A stretch of 64,000 bases of DNA from Butyrivibrio sp. (GTDB lineage: Bacteria > Bacillota > Clostridia > Lachnospirales > Lachnospiraceae). Where the stretch lies: the NCBI RefSeq assembly GCF_017940685.1, contig NZ_JAGAYD010000244.1, positions 38,728 to 102,727 of the forward strand, given 5' to 3'. Positions 49,921 to 57,225 of the stretch are shown here, piece by piece. Numbering within the stretch: position 1 is the stretch's first letter; the number at the start of each line of letters is the position of its first letter. The notes beneath the pieces are model-generated. The model was not told where the DNA came from, did no database searches, and saw only the letters and a list, made by a program, of their open reading frames with translations. Both the position numbers and the translations under genes were made by a program.

Positions 49921-51183
49921 TTATGCATCGAGGTTTTTATATGTTGCCTCGTATGTTTTTGTTTTTCCTGTTGGCTTTGCCTCAGTACGGACTCTTGTAT
50001 AGGCTGTTGGATTTTCTGTCTTAAACTGCTTGGCATCAAATACAGTTACCATATACTTGTCCTTAAGGCCAGGATATTCTTTTTCGAGCAAATTCAGGTC
50101 AATATGAGCCTTTTCTACAGTCGAGGCAACATTTATGCACTCAACCTTTTCTCGGGGCGTTTTGACCTTAATTTTGATTGTTTCCTTGCCTCTGCGACAA
50201 GTAATGTAATCAGCATCTCCGACAACGGGAGAGAGGATGGCAATAAGTTCTTCATCCATCGCATCCATTTCTTCGATCTGTTTTTCGAGCTGCGCTCTTT
50301 TTTCTTTTCTGTCGTAGAGTCCTTTAAGAAGCGAAAAATAAGCAGAAGGAAGTATTGCGTCCTTCTTGCCGTTAGCTGATGTTCCGTAAAGTCTTGTGTA
50401 ATAATTAGCAAGAAGAGCCGGATCACAGTTTTTTGTGTCCCATTCCTCACCGTCCACTACATCCTTTGCGAATTTCTTTTCAGCTTCAAGCATCTCATCT
50501 TCAAAAGCAAGGTTTCTTTCAAGAGGAATGCAGGCAAATTTCTGAAGGCCAAACCCCCATGCACAGCATATAAACGCATAATCCACATTTAAAACTGCCA
50601 TGTAGTGATTAGGCTGATAGAAGTAGTACTCCGGGATTATCCCGTTCTGCCATTTAGCCAGTGTCTTTCTTCCGGTCTCGCCGTCAGGATTTGTTGTCTT
50701 ATACTCCAAGACACCTATTCTTCCATTGACTTTGATAAGGCCATCAACATCGGCTACAGCCTGAGGGTATTTAAGACTTCCATCTTCATTTTTGATACCG
50801 CACTGATACCAGTGTCTGTCATTATAAATACCATTCTGACAGGCATTGAACTCAGCTATGGTCTTACATACAGTAAGCTTTATACCGTAGTTCTTTTCGA
50901 ACCATAAGATAGTCATTTCCTGTACATAAGGCTCAAAAATGTGGCCCATCTGCTTGTTTTCCTCGTTAAATTCCTTTTTAATAGCGGGCTTGATCCCTCG
51001 CTTTTTGTCTGCAATCTCCTTGGAACATACCCAGGGAGACTCATCCTTTGTCGCAGCAACCTCACTTCCACCAACAGTGCATGGAATATTGTGGAGCTTG
51101 CCGGTCCTCATTAGTAGCCACTGCTCATTTGTCATATTTGATGTATCGCAAAGAGCAATAGGCTGTGCATTCTTTCTCGGCAT
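49921..51183 (-). CDS. YqaJ-type (lambda exonuclease-like) nuclease
   Basis: ATG 51183 has AGGAGG 7 bp before it and is chosen over 51189. The fold markers are TVGGSEVAATKDESPW (near 35-55), the glutamate in MGHIFEPYVQE, and VDGLIKVNGRIGVLEYKT giving Asp...Glu-x-Lys. These proteins degrade one strand of double-stranded DNA and work with an annealing protein. It is the first gene of the operon under a shared AACGT-type leader. Confidence 0.85.
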   Translation of the reverse strand: MPRKNAQPIALCDTSNMTNEQWLLMRTGKLHNIPCTVGGSEVAATKDESPWVCSKEIADKKRGIKPAIKKEFNEENKQMGHIFEPYVQEMTILWFEKNYGIKLTVCKTIAEFNACQNGIYNDRHWYQCGIKNEDGSLKYPQAVADVDGLIKVNGRIGVLEYKTTNPDGETGRKTLAKWQNGIIPEYYFYQPNHYMAVLNVDYAFICCAWGFGLQKFACIPLERNLAFEDEMLEAEKKFAKDVVDGEEWDTKNCDPALLANYYTRLYGTSANGKKDAILPSAYFSLLKGLYDRKEKRAQLEKQIEEMDAMDEELIAILSPVVGDADYITCRRGKETIKIKVKTPREKVECINVASTVEKAHIDLNLLEKEYPGLKDKYMVTVFDAKQFKTENPTAYTRVRTEAKPTGKTKTYEATYKNLDA

Positions 51184-51258
51184 ACACATGCCTCCTTTCG
51201 TTTGTCAGATATTTATTTAATCGCCCGTAAGGACGTTATTTTGGGAAATCTATATGAA

Positions 51259-51322
51259 AACGTCAAAAAAGCCGCTTGGAATAAGCGACTTTCATGGATT
51301 TAACGATATACTATTTGACGTT
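51259..51322 (-). ncRNA. Leader element 2 of the AACGT-type family (YqaJ operon)
   Basis: Minus strand: AACGTCAAA (51322-51314), then hairpin AAGTCGCTT/AAGCGGCTT (51291-51283, 51277-51269) with T-run, then TTTGACGTT (51267-51259), a perfect complement of the 5' tag. The element lies about 70 nt upstream of the start codon. Confidence 0.8.
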
Positions 51323-51328
51323 ATGAAT

Positions 51329-51357
51329 ATTATACTATGAGCGTAAATAAAAGTAAA
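51329..51357 (-). promoter_or_regulatory. Promoter of the YqaJ-RecD operon
   Basis: Minus strand: -35 TTTACT (51352-51357), 17-bp spacer TTTATTTACGCTCATAG, -10 TATAAT (51329-51334). The 9-nt tag starts 6 bp after the -10. Confidence 0.8.
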
Positions 51358-51365
51358 GAGCAAAC

Positions 51366-51472
51366 AAAAAGAGCTCCCTCCAAAGAGAAAGCCCTGTTTT
51401 GTTTATTTGAGATTTGACCGTTATTCCTGATGTTCACAGCATCAGGCGGTTGAAGTCTCTCATATATTGACT
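51366..51472 (-). ncRNA. Candidate small RNA of about 105 nt
   Basis: It runs from a promoter at 51479-51507 to a strong terminator: GAGGGAGCTCT pairs with AGGGCTTTCTC over 11 bp with G-U pairs (51395-51385 and 51380-51370) and is followed by TTTTTG. The 5' part folds as CCTGATG/CATCAGG (51446-51440, 51432-51426) inside ACCG/CGGT. It contains AACGGTCAAA, which differs from the shared leader tag AACGTCAAA by one inserted G. No reading frame is present. Confidence 0.6.
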
Positions 51473-51478
51473 ACTTAT

Positions 51479-51507
51479 AATATACCATCAGTTAAGTTCT
51501 CTGTAAA
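51479..51507 (-). promoter_or_regulatory. Promoter of the small RNA at 51366-51472
   Basis: Minus strand: -35 TTTACA (51502-51507), 17-bp spacer GAGAACTTAACTGATGG, -10 TATATT (51479-51484). Confidence 0.65.
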
Positions 51508-51511
51508 TAGA

Positions 51512-51615
51512 ACGAGCTGATAAGAGTTTCTGTAAACTCTTCCTCGCCCTGCGGATGTAATAAAAGAAGTACTGTGAATACTTCGTGCGTCTATATTTAC
51601 TCCGCTCTTATCAGC
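51512..51615. other. Structured segment with an 11-bp long-range inverted repeat
   Basis: GCTGATAAGAG (about 51516-51526) and CTCTTATCAGC (about 51605-51615) are perfect complements about 80 bp apart. Inside are AAGAGTTT/AAACTCTT and GAAGTA/TACTTC hairpins; the latter is followed on the minus strand by TTTTATT and may end the small peptide mRNA. Confidence 0.5.
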
Positions 51616-51633
51616 ATGTCCCTTTAGGTTATA

Positions 51634-51732
51634 TTACAAAAGATAATCAAGTAATGACACGATATCGACTATTATGGTAAGCAGACTGCTTACTATTGAT
51701 AGCGTTATCATGTACTTTTCTGCCTTCGTCAA
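51634..51732 (-). CDS. Small hydrophobic peptide, 32 residues, type I toxin-like
   Basis: A TTG start at 51732 has AGGAGG 9 bp upstream (51742-51747). The peptide has a short charged N-terminus (MTKAEKY) and a continuous hydrophobic helix (MITLSIVSSLLTIIVDIVSL) ending LDYLL, the layout of small holin-like or TxpA/Fst-like toxins. It is followed by a highly structured RNA segment and a small RNA gene, as in type I toxin-antitoxin loci. No antisense promoter was found, so the pairing is unproven. Confidence 0.45.
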   Translation of the reverse strand: MTKAEKYMITLSIVSSLLTIIVDIVSLLDYLL

Positions 51733-51775
51733 TATATGATTCCTCCTGAAATCTCATCCGCAGAAGATAAGATTA

Positions 51776-52684
51776 TCAAGATGCTCTTTTGGACTGCATA
51801 TCGTAGATCTTCTTTGCCTGCTCATTTGCCATCACAAGCTGCTTTACAGTCTCGTAATAAGCTTCTGAGTCTGACTGCTTGCCGCAATCGAGCTGATTAA
51901 GCATCCAAGCAATATACTTGGGAGTCATCCCGGCAAGGTCACTTCCGGTCTTGGGACCAAAGTGAACAGTAGTAAGATCTTCGGTAGGTGTATCTGCCTC
52001 CTCCTTTTCCTTAAGCTTCTTATCATTCTCAAGAATTACGTCCTTTATCTCATTGGGCGCATCTGACAGATCCGTTACAGTTCCGTCATCCTTGGAATTT
52101 GTGCTGCCAGCCTTTTCAGCTTCAAGTGCAGCGGTTAAAGCTTTGGCCACATCCTCAGAAACGGTCTCCTCAGGGAGCTTGTCGTTTCCGGGAGTAGGAG
52201 AGGGCTCTTCGATGTCTCCTGTGAAGTCCATGCAGATCCCGGCATTGTACAAAGCAATCTTCTCAGCCTTTGCCAGTGCGTAGTCGATCATGCGGCTGTT
52301 TCTGACATCATCAGAGAGTCCGCCGAAAGGCTCAGTTGATGAGAAAGCCTGTGTAGCCTCTGCTGTATACTCATAGGTTTCACCATCAAGTGTTCCTGAA
52401 AGAGTGCATACAGCCTTGGCCCACTCACCTTTCCTGAGCTCAACTACTGCTTTGGTATTCTTGGCTGCTCCGTACAGTGCATAAAAGAGCATTCTCTTAA
52501 ACTTAAGAGGAATCCAGGCAATTGTTTCGGTAGCGCCGGACCCGTCTATCCTCTCTGAAGACTCTGCAAGAACTGACATACCCTTCAAAATCGTGGTAAT
52601 GTCATCTGCTTTTGCAGTTCCCTCTTTTTTTACATTGATCATATCTGCGAGAACTCCCGCATAGTATTTCTGAAGCATATTCAT
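51776..52684 (-). CDS. Possible single-strand annealing protein, 302 residues
   Basis: The ATG at 52684 gives a 9-bp spacing to AGGAGG. The N-terminal 150 residues (SVLAESSERIDGSG, LKFKRMLFYALYG, SRMIDYALAKAEKIALYNAG) resemble in layout annealing proteins of the Rad52/Sak/Erf type, in which a final helix ends in AL..A...A...G. An acidic linker and a small C-terminal helical domain follow. Its place beside YqaJ, RecD-like and SSB supports the idea, but the match is weak. Confidence 0.35.
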   Translation of the reverse strand: MNMLQKYYAGVLADMINVKKEGTAKADDITTILKGMSVLAESSERIDGSGATETIAWIPLKFKRMLFYALYGAAKNTKAVVELRKGEWAKAVCTLSGTLDGETYEYTAEATQAFSSTEPFGGLSDDVRNSRMIDYALAKAEKIALYNAGICMDFTGDIEEPSPTPGNDKLPEETVSEDVAKALTAALEAEKAGSTNSKDDGTVTDLSDAPNEIKDVILENDKKLKEKEEADTPTEDLTTVHFGPKTGSDLAGMTPKYIAWMLNQLDCGKQSDSEAYYETVKQLVMANEQAKKIYDMQSKRAS

Positions 52685-52705
52685 GTGCATTTTCCTCCTA
52701 AAAAC

Positions 52706-52741
52706 AAAGAGCCTTAAGGAGTAATTTCCTCAAGGCTCTTT
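52706..52741 (-). terminator. Terminator-like hairpin between ssb and the possible annealing gene
   Basis: AAAGAGCCTT-AGGA pairs with TCCT-AAGGCTCTTT (arms at 52706-52720 and 52727-52741). On the minus strand it is followed by GTTTTTAGG. It probably reduces but does not abolish reading into the 52684 gene, which has no clear promoter of its own. Confidence 0.65.
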
Positions 52742-52778
52742 ATGTTTACGTTATTAAGTTACAGGATAGGCTTCCGAT

Positions 52779-53228
52779 TTAGTTGAAAGGAAGCTCCTCA
52801 TCAAGTCCATCAGGAATATCAAGGAATCCATCCTCATCGGCAGGAGCTGATGTCTGTGCTGCGTTATTTCCGCCCTCAGCATTTCCGTTACCAGAGCTTG
52901 CCTTAGCGCCAACGCCGAATCCGATATCCTCAGCCACAACATCGGTAGTGTAGATCTTAACACCATCCTTGTTTGTGTAGCTTCCGGTCTGGATTCTTCC
53001 TGTTACCTCGATAGCTGATCCCTTCTTAAAATACTTCTCAAGAAACTCAGCGCTCTTGCCAAATGCAACAACCGAAATGAAGTCTGCTGTCTGCACGCCT
53101 TCTTTCTGTCTCTGCTCCTTGGTGAGCTTTCTATCACACGCAACAGTGAGTCTAGCAACCTTGCTATCTCCGTTTGCTCTAACATCAACATCCTTTGTAA
53201 GTCTTCCTGTAATTTCTACTTTGTTCAT
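52779..53228 (-). CDS. ssb: Single-stranded DNA-binding protein
   Basis: The OB-fold of about 105 residues starts MNKVEITGRLTKDVDVR and includes DFISVVAFGKSAEFLEKYF and GSAIEVTGRIQTG. A Gly/Asn-rich linker ends in the acidic tip DEELPFN, which keeps the partner-binding role of SSB tails. It coats single-stranded DNA in replication and after conjugative transfer. It belongs to the operon driven from 54200-54228. Confidence 0.95.
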   Translation of the reverse strand: MNKVEITGRLTKDVDVRANGDSKVARLTVACDRKLTKEQRQKEGVQTADFISVVAFGKSAEFLEKYFKKGSAIEVTGRIQTGSYTNKDGVKIYTTDVVAEDIGFGVGAKASSGNGNAEGGNNAAQTSAPADEDGFLDIPDGLDEELPFN

Positions 53229-53288
53229 AAATCAACCTTTCTGCGGTGCCCGTGTGCTGTTTTCCGCCATAAAATGTTTTGATAACAA

Positions 53289-53723
53289 TTACAATGCATT
53301 AACCATTGCATCATCATCTTCGTTGAAATCTTCCCCTTTAGGAGTATTATCTTCCTCCGGAGAAGTGGGTTCCTCGGTGGCAGTTTTCTCTGTAAACTCC
53401 CAACCTTTATCTGTGTGCTGTTTGAACAATGTTAGCTTTTGACGGCCCTCTTTTGTCCAAACATACACTGTAACAACATTTCTGAGATAATCACCTATCA
53501 CCTTGATATCAGTGACACCCTCAATGCTGTTAACAACATATTTATTTACCGCCCTGATAAACTTTATGTTTTTGTCTTCACAGGGAGATGGCTTGCGGTA
53601 CGAAACGTCAATGTGTTCCGCATGCCATTGTTTTTTCTGTTCTGCTGCTTTAGCCTTTTCGGTCATTGCTATAAACAATATGACCGGCATCATCAAGCAG
53701 AATACAATTACTGCCAGAATCAT
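53289..53723 (-). CDS. Single-span membrane protein, 144 residues
   Basis: ATG 53723 follows AAAGGAGG by 5 bp. A hydrophobic segment MILAVIVFCLMMPVILFIAM leads a cytosolic or external domain with strands (IKVIGDYLRNVVTVYVWT) and an acidic tail. It lies between the OB-fold-like and ssb genes. Role unknown. Confidence 0.6.
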   Translation of the reverse strand: MILAVIVFCLMMPVILFIAMTEKAKAAEQKKQWHAEHIDVSYRKPSPCEDKNIKFIRAVNKYVVNSIEGVTDIKVIGDYLRNVVTVYVWTKEGRQKLTLFKQHTDKGWEFTEKTATEEPTSPEEDNTPKGEDFNEDDDAMVNAL

Positions 53724-53738
53724 CGTACCTCCTTTCAT

Positions 53739-54113
53739 TTACAGCGTAATGCTGTCCATGACTGCGCCTTCAGGAAGGGCAGTAGTAGTAGATGCTTCTT
53801 TCTTCTCGGGCTTTTTCATTACCTGAAAGCTTGTCATTTTGATGAAGATTTCATCATGACCGGCTTTGTTTGTATACCCGTGCTCTTCTCCAGTGATCAT
53901 GAGATAGTCGTTTATTTTGACATTCTCTTTGATCTCGCTTGCAAGCTTACCCTCGGCAATTATAAGCCGGTATATGGGTTTAGCTCCCTCACAGTATTCT
54001 TGGATTCTGAGCCGGACGAATTCGCCCTTCTTGTTTTTTCCTTCCGCAAAAGCCGCCAAGCTTCCTTTGGATGCTGGCTCTACCTTTGCAGGAGCTATCA
54101 TTATGGTATTCAC
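53739..54113 (-). CDS. OB-fold-like protein, possible second single-strand binding protein
   Basis: This 124-residue protein has the strand pattern FVRLRIQEYCEG, PIYRLIIAEGKLA, VKINDYLMITGEEHG and EIFIKMTSFQVM, which resembles an SSB-type OB-fold (..KGD.V.V.G.......G...I....F..). It opens the operon with ssb. If real, it would be a divergent SSB or accessory factor. Family assignment is tentative. Confidence 0.4.
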   Translation of the reverse strand: MNTIMIAPAKVEPASKGSLAAFAEGKNKKGEFVRLRIQEYCEGAKPIYRLIIAEGKLASEIKENVKINDYLMITGEEHGYTNKAGHDEIFIKMTSFQVMKKPEKKEASTTTALPEGAVMDSITL

Positions 54114-54127
54114 TCTACCTCCTTCCT

Positions 54128-54193
54128 AACGCAAAAAAGAGCCATAGCTATCTGCTATGACTCTTAATTATTTTAACTATGTTCTTTGACGTT
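54128..54193 (-). ncRNA. Leader element 3 of the AACGT-type family (OB-fold/ssb operon)
   Basis: Minus strand: AACGTCAAA (54193-54185), hairpin AAGAGTCATAGC/GCTATGGCTCTT (54165-54154, 54148-54137) with TTTTTT, then TTTTGCGTT (54136-54128), a near-complement of the tag. Confidence 0.75.
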
Positions 54194-54199
54194 ATAAAT

Positions 54200-54228
54200 A
54201 GTTTAGCATTTAATACACTTAATGTAAA
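54200..54228 (-). promoter_or_regulatory. Promoter of the OB-fold/ssb operon
   Basis: Minus strand: -35 TTTACA (54223-54228), 17-bp spacer TTAAGTGTATTAAATGC, -10 TAAACT (54200-54205). The spacer holds the AAGTGTA half-site. Confidence 0.75.
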
Positions 54229-54242
54229 GTACTAAATTCTAC

Positions 54243-54285
54243 AAAAAAATAAAGCGCCTTCAACAATGTGAAAGCGCTCTATTTT
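54243..54285. terminator. Bidirectional terminator after the PAPS-reductase-like gene
   Basis: AGCGCCTTCA (54253-54262) pairs with TGAAAGCGCT (54269-54278), with A-run and T-run flanks on both sides. Confidence 0.85.
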
Positions 54286-54290
54286 TTTAA

Positions 54291-55223
54291 TCAACAGGCA
54301 CAGTCAAAAATGCTTATCTGACCTTTTATCTGCCCCTTTCTCTTGAGGCGATAACCGAGCCTTCTATATTCATCATACACAGGGCCCCAGATCAGTTCGC
54401 ACTGTTTTCTCTCGCTAGGAAAGAACTGTCCTAAGGTATCAAGAGTCTGCTGCAAATTAATGTTGTAAGGGCAACCCTTACATCCGGTCCTTTCAAAGTT
54501 ATAAGGCGGATAATACAATTTACAGAGCTTTATGTTCTCGTGCTTAATGAAATACTCTTCCCATTCATGATCTACAGCTGTGAGGGGCTGGAAGTGTTTG
54601 CCAAAAGCAGCATCTACAAGGCACTTTGCCTGGTTTCTTCCACCTTTCTCATCGCCAAGAAGTCCAATAAAGCATATTGGCCTGTCATTAGCTCTTGCGT
54701 AGTCCTCCATGGGCTTTTCTTTCATGTTGTAGCAACATTTCTTTGAACACTTAAGCTTAAACTCCGGCGTAAACTGATACCTAAGGCTGTCAGGACATCC
54801 GAAAGTCTTGCGGCTTTCTTCAGGATTAAGATATCTGTCAACGGTCCTGCACATACCATTTCGCTGATAGATATCAACGTACATGGAGTGCTCCTTTGAC
54901 TTAAAGGGATAACCATCCCTTTCTAAAGCGGTCTTTATATTAACAGACGGCTTTATTATCTCTATCCTTGGATCATCCTTTTGCAGCTCAAGAACAAATT
55001 CCCTTACTGCGTTAAGCTCAATTCCTGTATTGGCATATATCCTGGGAATCTTATTTCCCGGGACTGCCAAATCAACAAGATGAGAAAGTACAGTAGAGTC
55101 CTTTCCTCCTGAGAAGGATATATAGCACTTATCCTCTCCGTACTTCTCAACTATGCTGCGTATTTTTATGATGCGGTCAAATGTAAGAAATTCATTATCT
55201 GCATCACACCTTTTGATTGTCAT
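54291..55223 (-). CDS. PAPS-reductase / PP-loop ATPase family protein
   Basis: The PP-loop CYISFSGGKDSTVLSHL (near residue 32) is the ATP-pyrophosphatase signature, and YANTGIELNAVREFV follows as in PAPS reductases. Clustered cysteines (CSKKCCYN; TGCKGCPYN) suggest a metal or Fe-S site. Such proteins on mobile elements are thought to modify sulfur, nucleotides or nucleic acid (DndC-like), not to reduce sulfate; no other dnd genes are here. The start is taken at ATG 55223, though its ribosome site is weak and lies within structured RNA. Confidence 0.7.
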   Translation of the reverse strand: MTIKRCDADNEFLTFDRIIKIRSIVEKYGEDKCYISFSGGKDSTVLSHLVDLAVPGNKIPRIYANTGIELNAVREFVLELQKDDPRIEIIKPSVNIKTALERDGYPFKSKEHSMYVDIYQRNGMCRTVDRYLNPEESRKTFGCPDSLRYQFTPEFKLKCSKKCCYNMKEKPMEDYARANDRPICFIGLLGDEKGGRNQAKCLVDAAFGKHFQPLTAVDHEWEEYFIKHENIKLCKLYYPPYNFERTGCKGCPYNINLQQTLDTLGQFFPSERKQCELIWGPVYDEYRRLGYRLKRKGQIKGQISIFDCAC

Positions 55224-55255
55224 AAACACCACTAACGATTTCTCGTTTCGTGGAT

Positions 55256-55368
55256 AAAGCTATAACCGCCGTGGTCTTATTCTTGTTATTATTTAGTAAC
55301 GCTCGCAACAAGTTCTTACGGCAAGTGCCGATTTAACTTGTCCGTTACAACCGACACTCCATAGCTTT
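55256..55368 (-). ncRNA. Complex structured leader RNA of the PAPS-reductase-like gene
   Basis: Minus strand: outer stem AAAGCTAT/ATAGCTTT (55368-55361, 55263-55256) encloses a three-step hairpin: GTAACG/CGTTAC (55348-55343, 55301-55296), ACAAGTT/AACTTGT (55341-55335, 55314-55308) and CGGC/GCCG (55330-55327, 55322-55319). All arms are perfect. A further stem-loop CCAC-AACGA-GAAA-TCGTT-GTGG (about 55230-55255) with a GNRA loop lies next to the start codon. Upstream, AATTGTCTG/CAGACAATT (about 55378-55428) and CCTCGG/CCGAGG (about 55461-55476) add more stems. No known riboswitch class was recognised. Confidence 0.65.
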
Positions 55369-55482
55369 TTATTTAAAATTGTCTGTTCAACAGTTTTATT
55401 TAGGTGGACTTGATACCACACAGACAATTCCCTCTCTTTACCATGCTAGTCTCAAGGGAACCTCGGTTTACCGAGGACTCGT

Positions 55483-55521
55483 TTATTCCTTTCCTTTAAA
55501 AATAGTTATTAGTTTCCTCAT
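55483..55521 (-). CDS. Possible 12-residue leader peptide
   Basis: ATG 55521 has AAGGAG 5 bp before it and encodes MRKLITIFKGKE, starting 9 bp after the upstream stop codon. A second tiny frame (55400-55444, MVKRGNCLCGIKST) follows without a clear ribosome site. Both lie ahead of the structured RNA, as leader peptides do in translation-dependent control. Confidence 0.25.
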   Translation of the reverse strand: MRKLITIFKGKE

Positions 55522-55530
55522 AATTGCTCC

Positions 55531-56130
55531 TTATACTGCAATGCAGTGATTAGTAGCTATCACTTTTGCCATTCTTGAGTACCTGGCATTAAGGTTGAAT
55601 GTCTCCTCTGTGGAGTTAACAACAATCTTTCCTTCAGGATCTGTGATAAAGTACATCACTCTCTGGGTGCCATTACCATTGTCGTAAATGGTCTGAAACC
55701 TGATGCCGTAACCGTTTGGAAGCTTGACCGGATTATCCTTTCTGAGTGAAAGATTGTAGTATCTGTCTCTTTCCAAACGGTTTTCCTGAATCTTCATGGC
55801 TTCTTCCCATTTAAGTTCTCTTTCCTTTGCTCCAAGGTTGTATCTTGCCTTTTCAAGAGCCAGGTCCTCTCTGATAGATTCTGCAATTTCCCTGATCTTG
55901 TCAGCGATTGCTATATCCTCTATACCAAGAGTAGCCAGCTTTTTCTCAGAGATAGGAGCGTTAAGCTTTTCATCCGTAACAAGGAATCCAACATTATTGA
56001 CGATAACCCTGTCCTCGATACTGTATGTGCCTTCACAGTCTCTTACTCCGTAGACAAAATAGCCTTTTTTTCTGAGAGCATTGATAAGAGGCTGCTCCCA
56101 GCGATAAAAGTTTGTATAGTAATAATTCAT
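55531..56130 (-). CDS. Hypothetical protein, 199 residues
   Basis: ATG 56130 has AAGGAGG 5 bp upstream; the longer frame has no such site. It starts MNYYYTNFYRWEQPLINAL and has a central helical charged stretch (ADKIREIAESIREDLALEKA). Third gene of an operon with two other unknown proteins. No family recognised. Confidence 0.65.
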   Translation of the reverse strand: MNYYYTNFYRWEQPLINALRKKGYFVYGVRDCEGTYSIEDRVIVNNVGFLVTDEKLNAPISEKKLATLGIEDIAIADKIREIAESIREDLALEKARYNLGAKERELKWEEAMKIQENRLERDRYYNLSLRKDNPVKLPNGYGIRFQTIYDNGNGTQRVMYFITDPEGKIVVNSTEETFNLNARYSRMAKVIATNHCIAV

Positions 56131-56140
56131 GTCACCCTCC

Positions 56141-56485
56141 TTATACCGCTTCTTTACGGTCAATCTGTTTAATTCTCCCTGAACGGTTTGCTCCGTCAGG
56201 ATAGTATTCCTCGTATCTTTTATGAAACTGCAAGCCGTCGATGACTTCACCCTTCATAATGAGGAGCTTTTGCCACTGAAGGCCGCCATCGCTGATAAAG
56301 GTGATCTCGATGTCATATCTCTGATTAGCAGCATCGCTCCATGTGTTGTCCTCTACTGAAAGAAGCCTAACTTCATGGTAGTCACGTCTGTCTACATACT
56401 CCTTTATAAGCTTTGTAATTTCATATACCTTTTCAAGACTCCAGCTATTGCGCGGGTCATTGAAGTTGATAAAAAGTTCGTTCAT
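56141..56485 (-). CDS. Hypothetical protein, 114 residues
   Basis: A soluble mixed alpha/beta protein starting MNELFINFNDPRNSWSLEK, with strands YDIEITFISDGG and KLLIMKGEVI. It lies 10-12 bp from both neighbours. No family recognised; the three small genes here may form one complex. Confidence 0.6.
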   Translation of the reverse strand: MNELFINFNDPRNSWSLEKVYEITKLIKEYVDRRDYHEVRLLSVEDNTWSDAANQRYDIEITFISDGGLQWQKLLIMKGEVIDGLQFHKRYEEYYPDGANRSGRIKQIDRKEAV

Positions 56486-56497
56486 AAGTGTCCTCCT

Positions 56498-56974
56498 TCA
56501 CATTGCCTTATATTCAAAAAATGATACTGAAGAAGAGTTGTGTGTTATCTGATACCTTCCGCCCAGACAGTACACTTCTGAAAGCCAAGAATTAGCCTTC
56601 TTGGAAGTTCTGTCATCATCAGAATAGGCAATCCTGTCACACACAAATGCAGGCTGATACTGCTTCTTCACATCTTCTGAAGACAAGGATCTAACGTATT
56701 CGTTCATGTAGGTGATATTCCCGTTCTCGGTTTTAGAAAAGAACTGGTCTGATCCTTCAAAATAGTCTTTAATAAGGACTACTTTGTAACCGTACTTCTT
56801 ATCACCCGTTGCTCCTGTTTCCGACTGATAGATAACCTTCTTGCCAATAAAATCCTTGAGTTTTTGAAAAGGAATCATGTTACCTTTCTTTGCTCCGTCG
56901 ATATATCCCAAAGGGACACTGGCAACAAGAAATCCATCAAGGGTAAGTTGTCCTTCAATGTCGAAGTTCTTCAT
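56498..56974 (-). CDS. Hypothetical protein, 158 residues
   Basis: The first gene of the operon, starting MKNFDIEGQLTLDGFLVASV with AAGGAGG upstream. It has a glycine-rich turn (SETGATGDKKYG) and an acidic cluster SDDDRTSKK. No family recognised. Expression is through a shared AACGT-type leader. Confidence 0.65.
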   Translation of the reverse strand: MKNFDIEGQLTLDGFLVASVPLGYIDGAKKGNMIPFQKLKDFIGKKVIYQSETGATGDKKYGYKVVLIKDYFEGSDQFFSKTENGNITYMNEYVRSLSSEDVKKQYQPAFVCDRIAYSDDDRTSKKANSWLSEVYCLGGRYQITHNSSSVSFFEYKAM

Positions 56975-57062
56975 TTTTCTTCCCTCCTTAGGTATGAAAT
57001 TTTAAGTAGTGATATATTTAAACGCTCTGAATCGAGCGGAATTTAAAGAAAATCTATATGAA

Positions 57063-57130
57063 ACGTCAAAAAGAGCCACGGCTATAAAGCCATGACTCTT
57101 ACAGATTTTTACGCATATTGTTTGACGTTA
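57063..57130 (-). ncRNA. Leader element 4 of the AACGT-type family
   Basis: Minus strand: AACGTCAAA (57130-57122), hairpin AAGAGTCATGGCT/AGCCGTGGCTCTT (57101-57089, 57084-57072) with T-run, then TTTGACGTT (57071-57063), the perfect complement of the tag. It is the clearest example of the family. Confidence 0.85.
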
Positions 57131-57136
57131 CTGTTA

Positions 57137-57165
57137 TTTTACCATAGGCGTAGTTTTCTTTCAAC
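57137..57165 (-). promoter_or_regulatory. Promoter of the 56974-54291 operon
   Basis: Minus strand: -35 TTGAAA (57160-57165), 17-bp spacer GAAAACTACGCCTATGG, -10 TAAAAT (57137-57142). Confidence 0.8.
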
Positions 57166-57177
57166 CTTATTTTTCAA

Positions 57178-57215
57178 CCAAAAACTCCCCTGGCTCTGTG
57201 ATAGAGCAGGGGAGT
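57178..57215 (-). terminator. Terminator of the nrd operon
   Basis: Minus strand ACTCCCCTG pairs with CAGGGGAGT (57215-57207, 57192-57184) and is followed by TTTTTGG. Confidence 0.85.
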
Positions 57216-57225
57216 AGTGGACTTA

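Noticed and set aside
54291-55223. Complete DNA phosphorothioation (dnd) system.
   Set aside because: Only one PP-loop protein is present; DndA, B, D and E are missing in the window.
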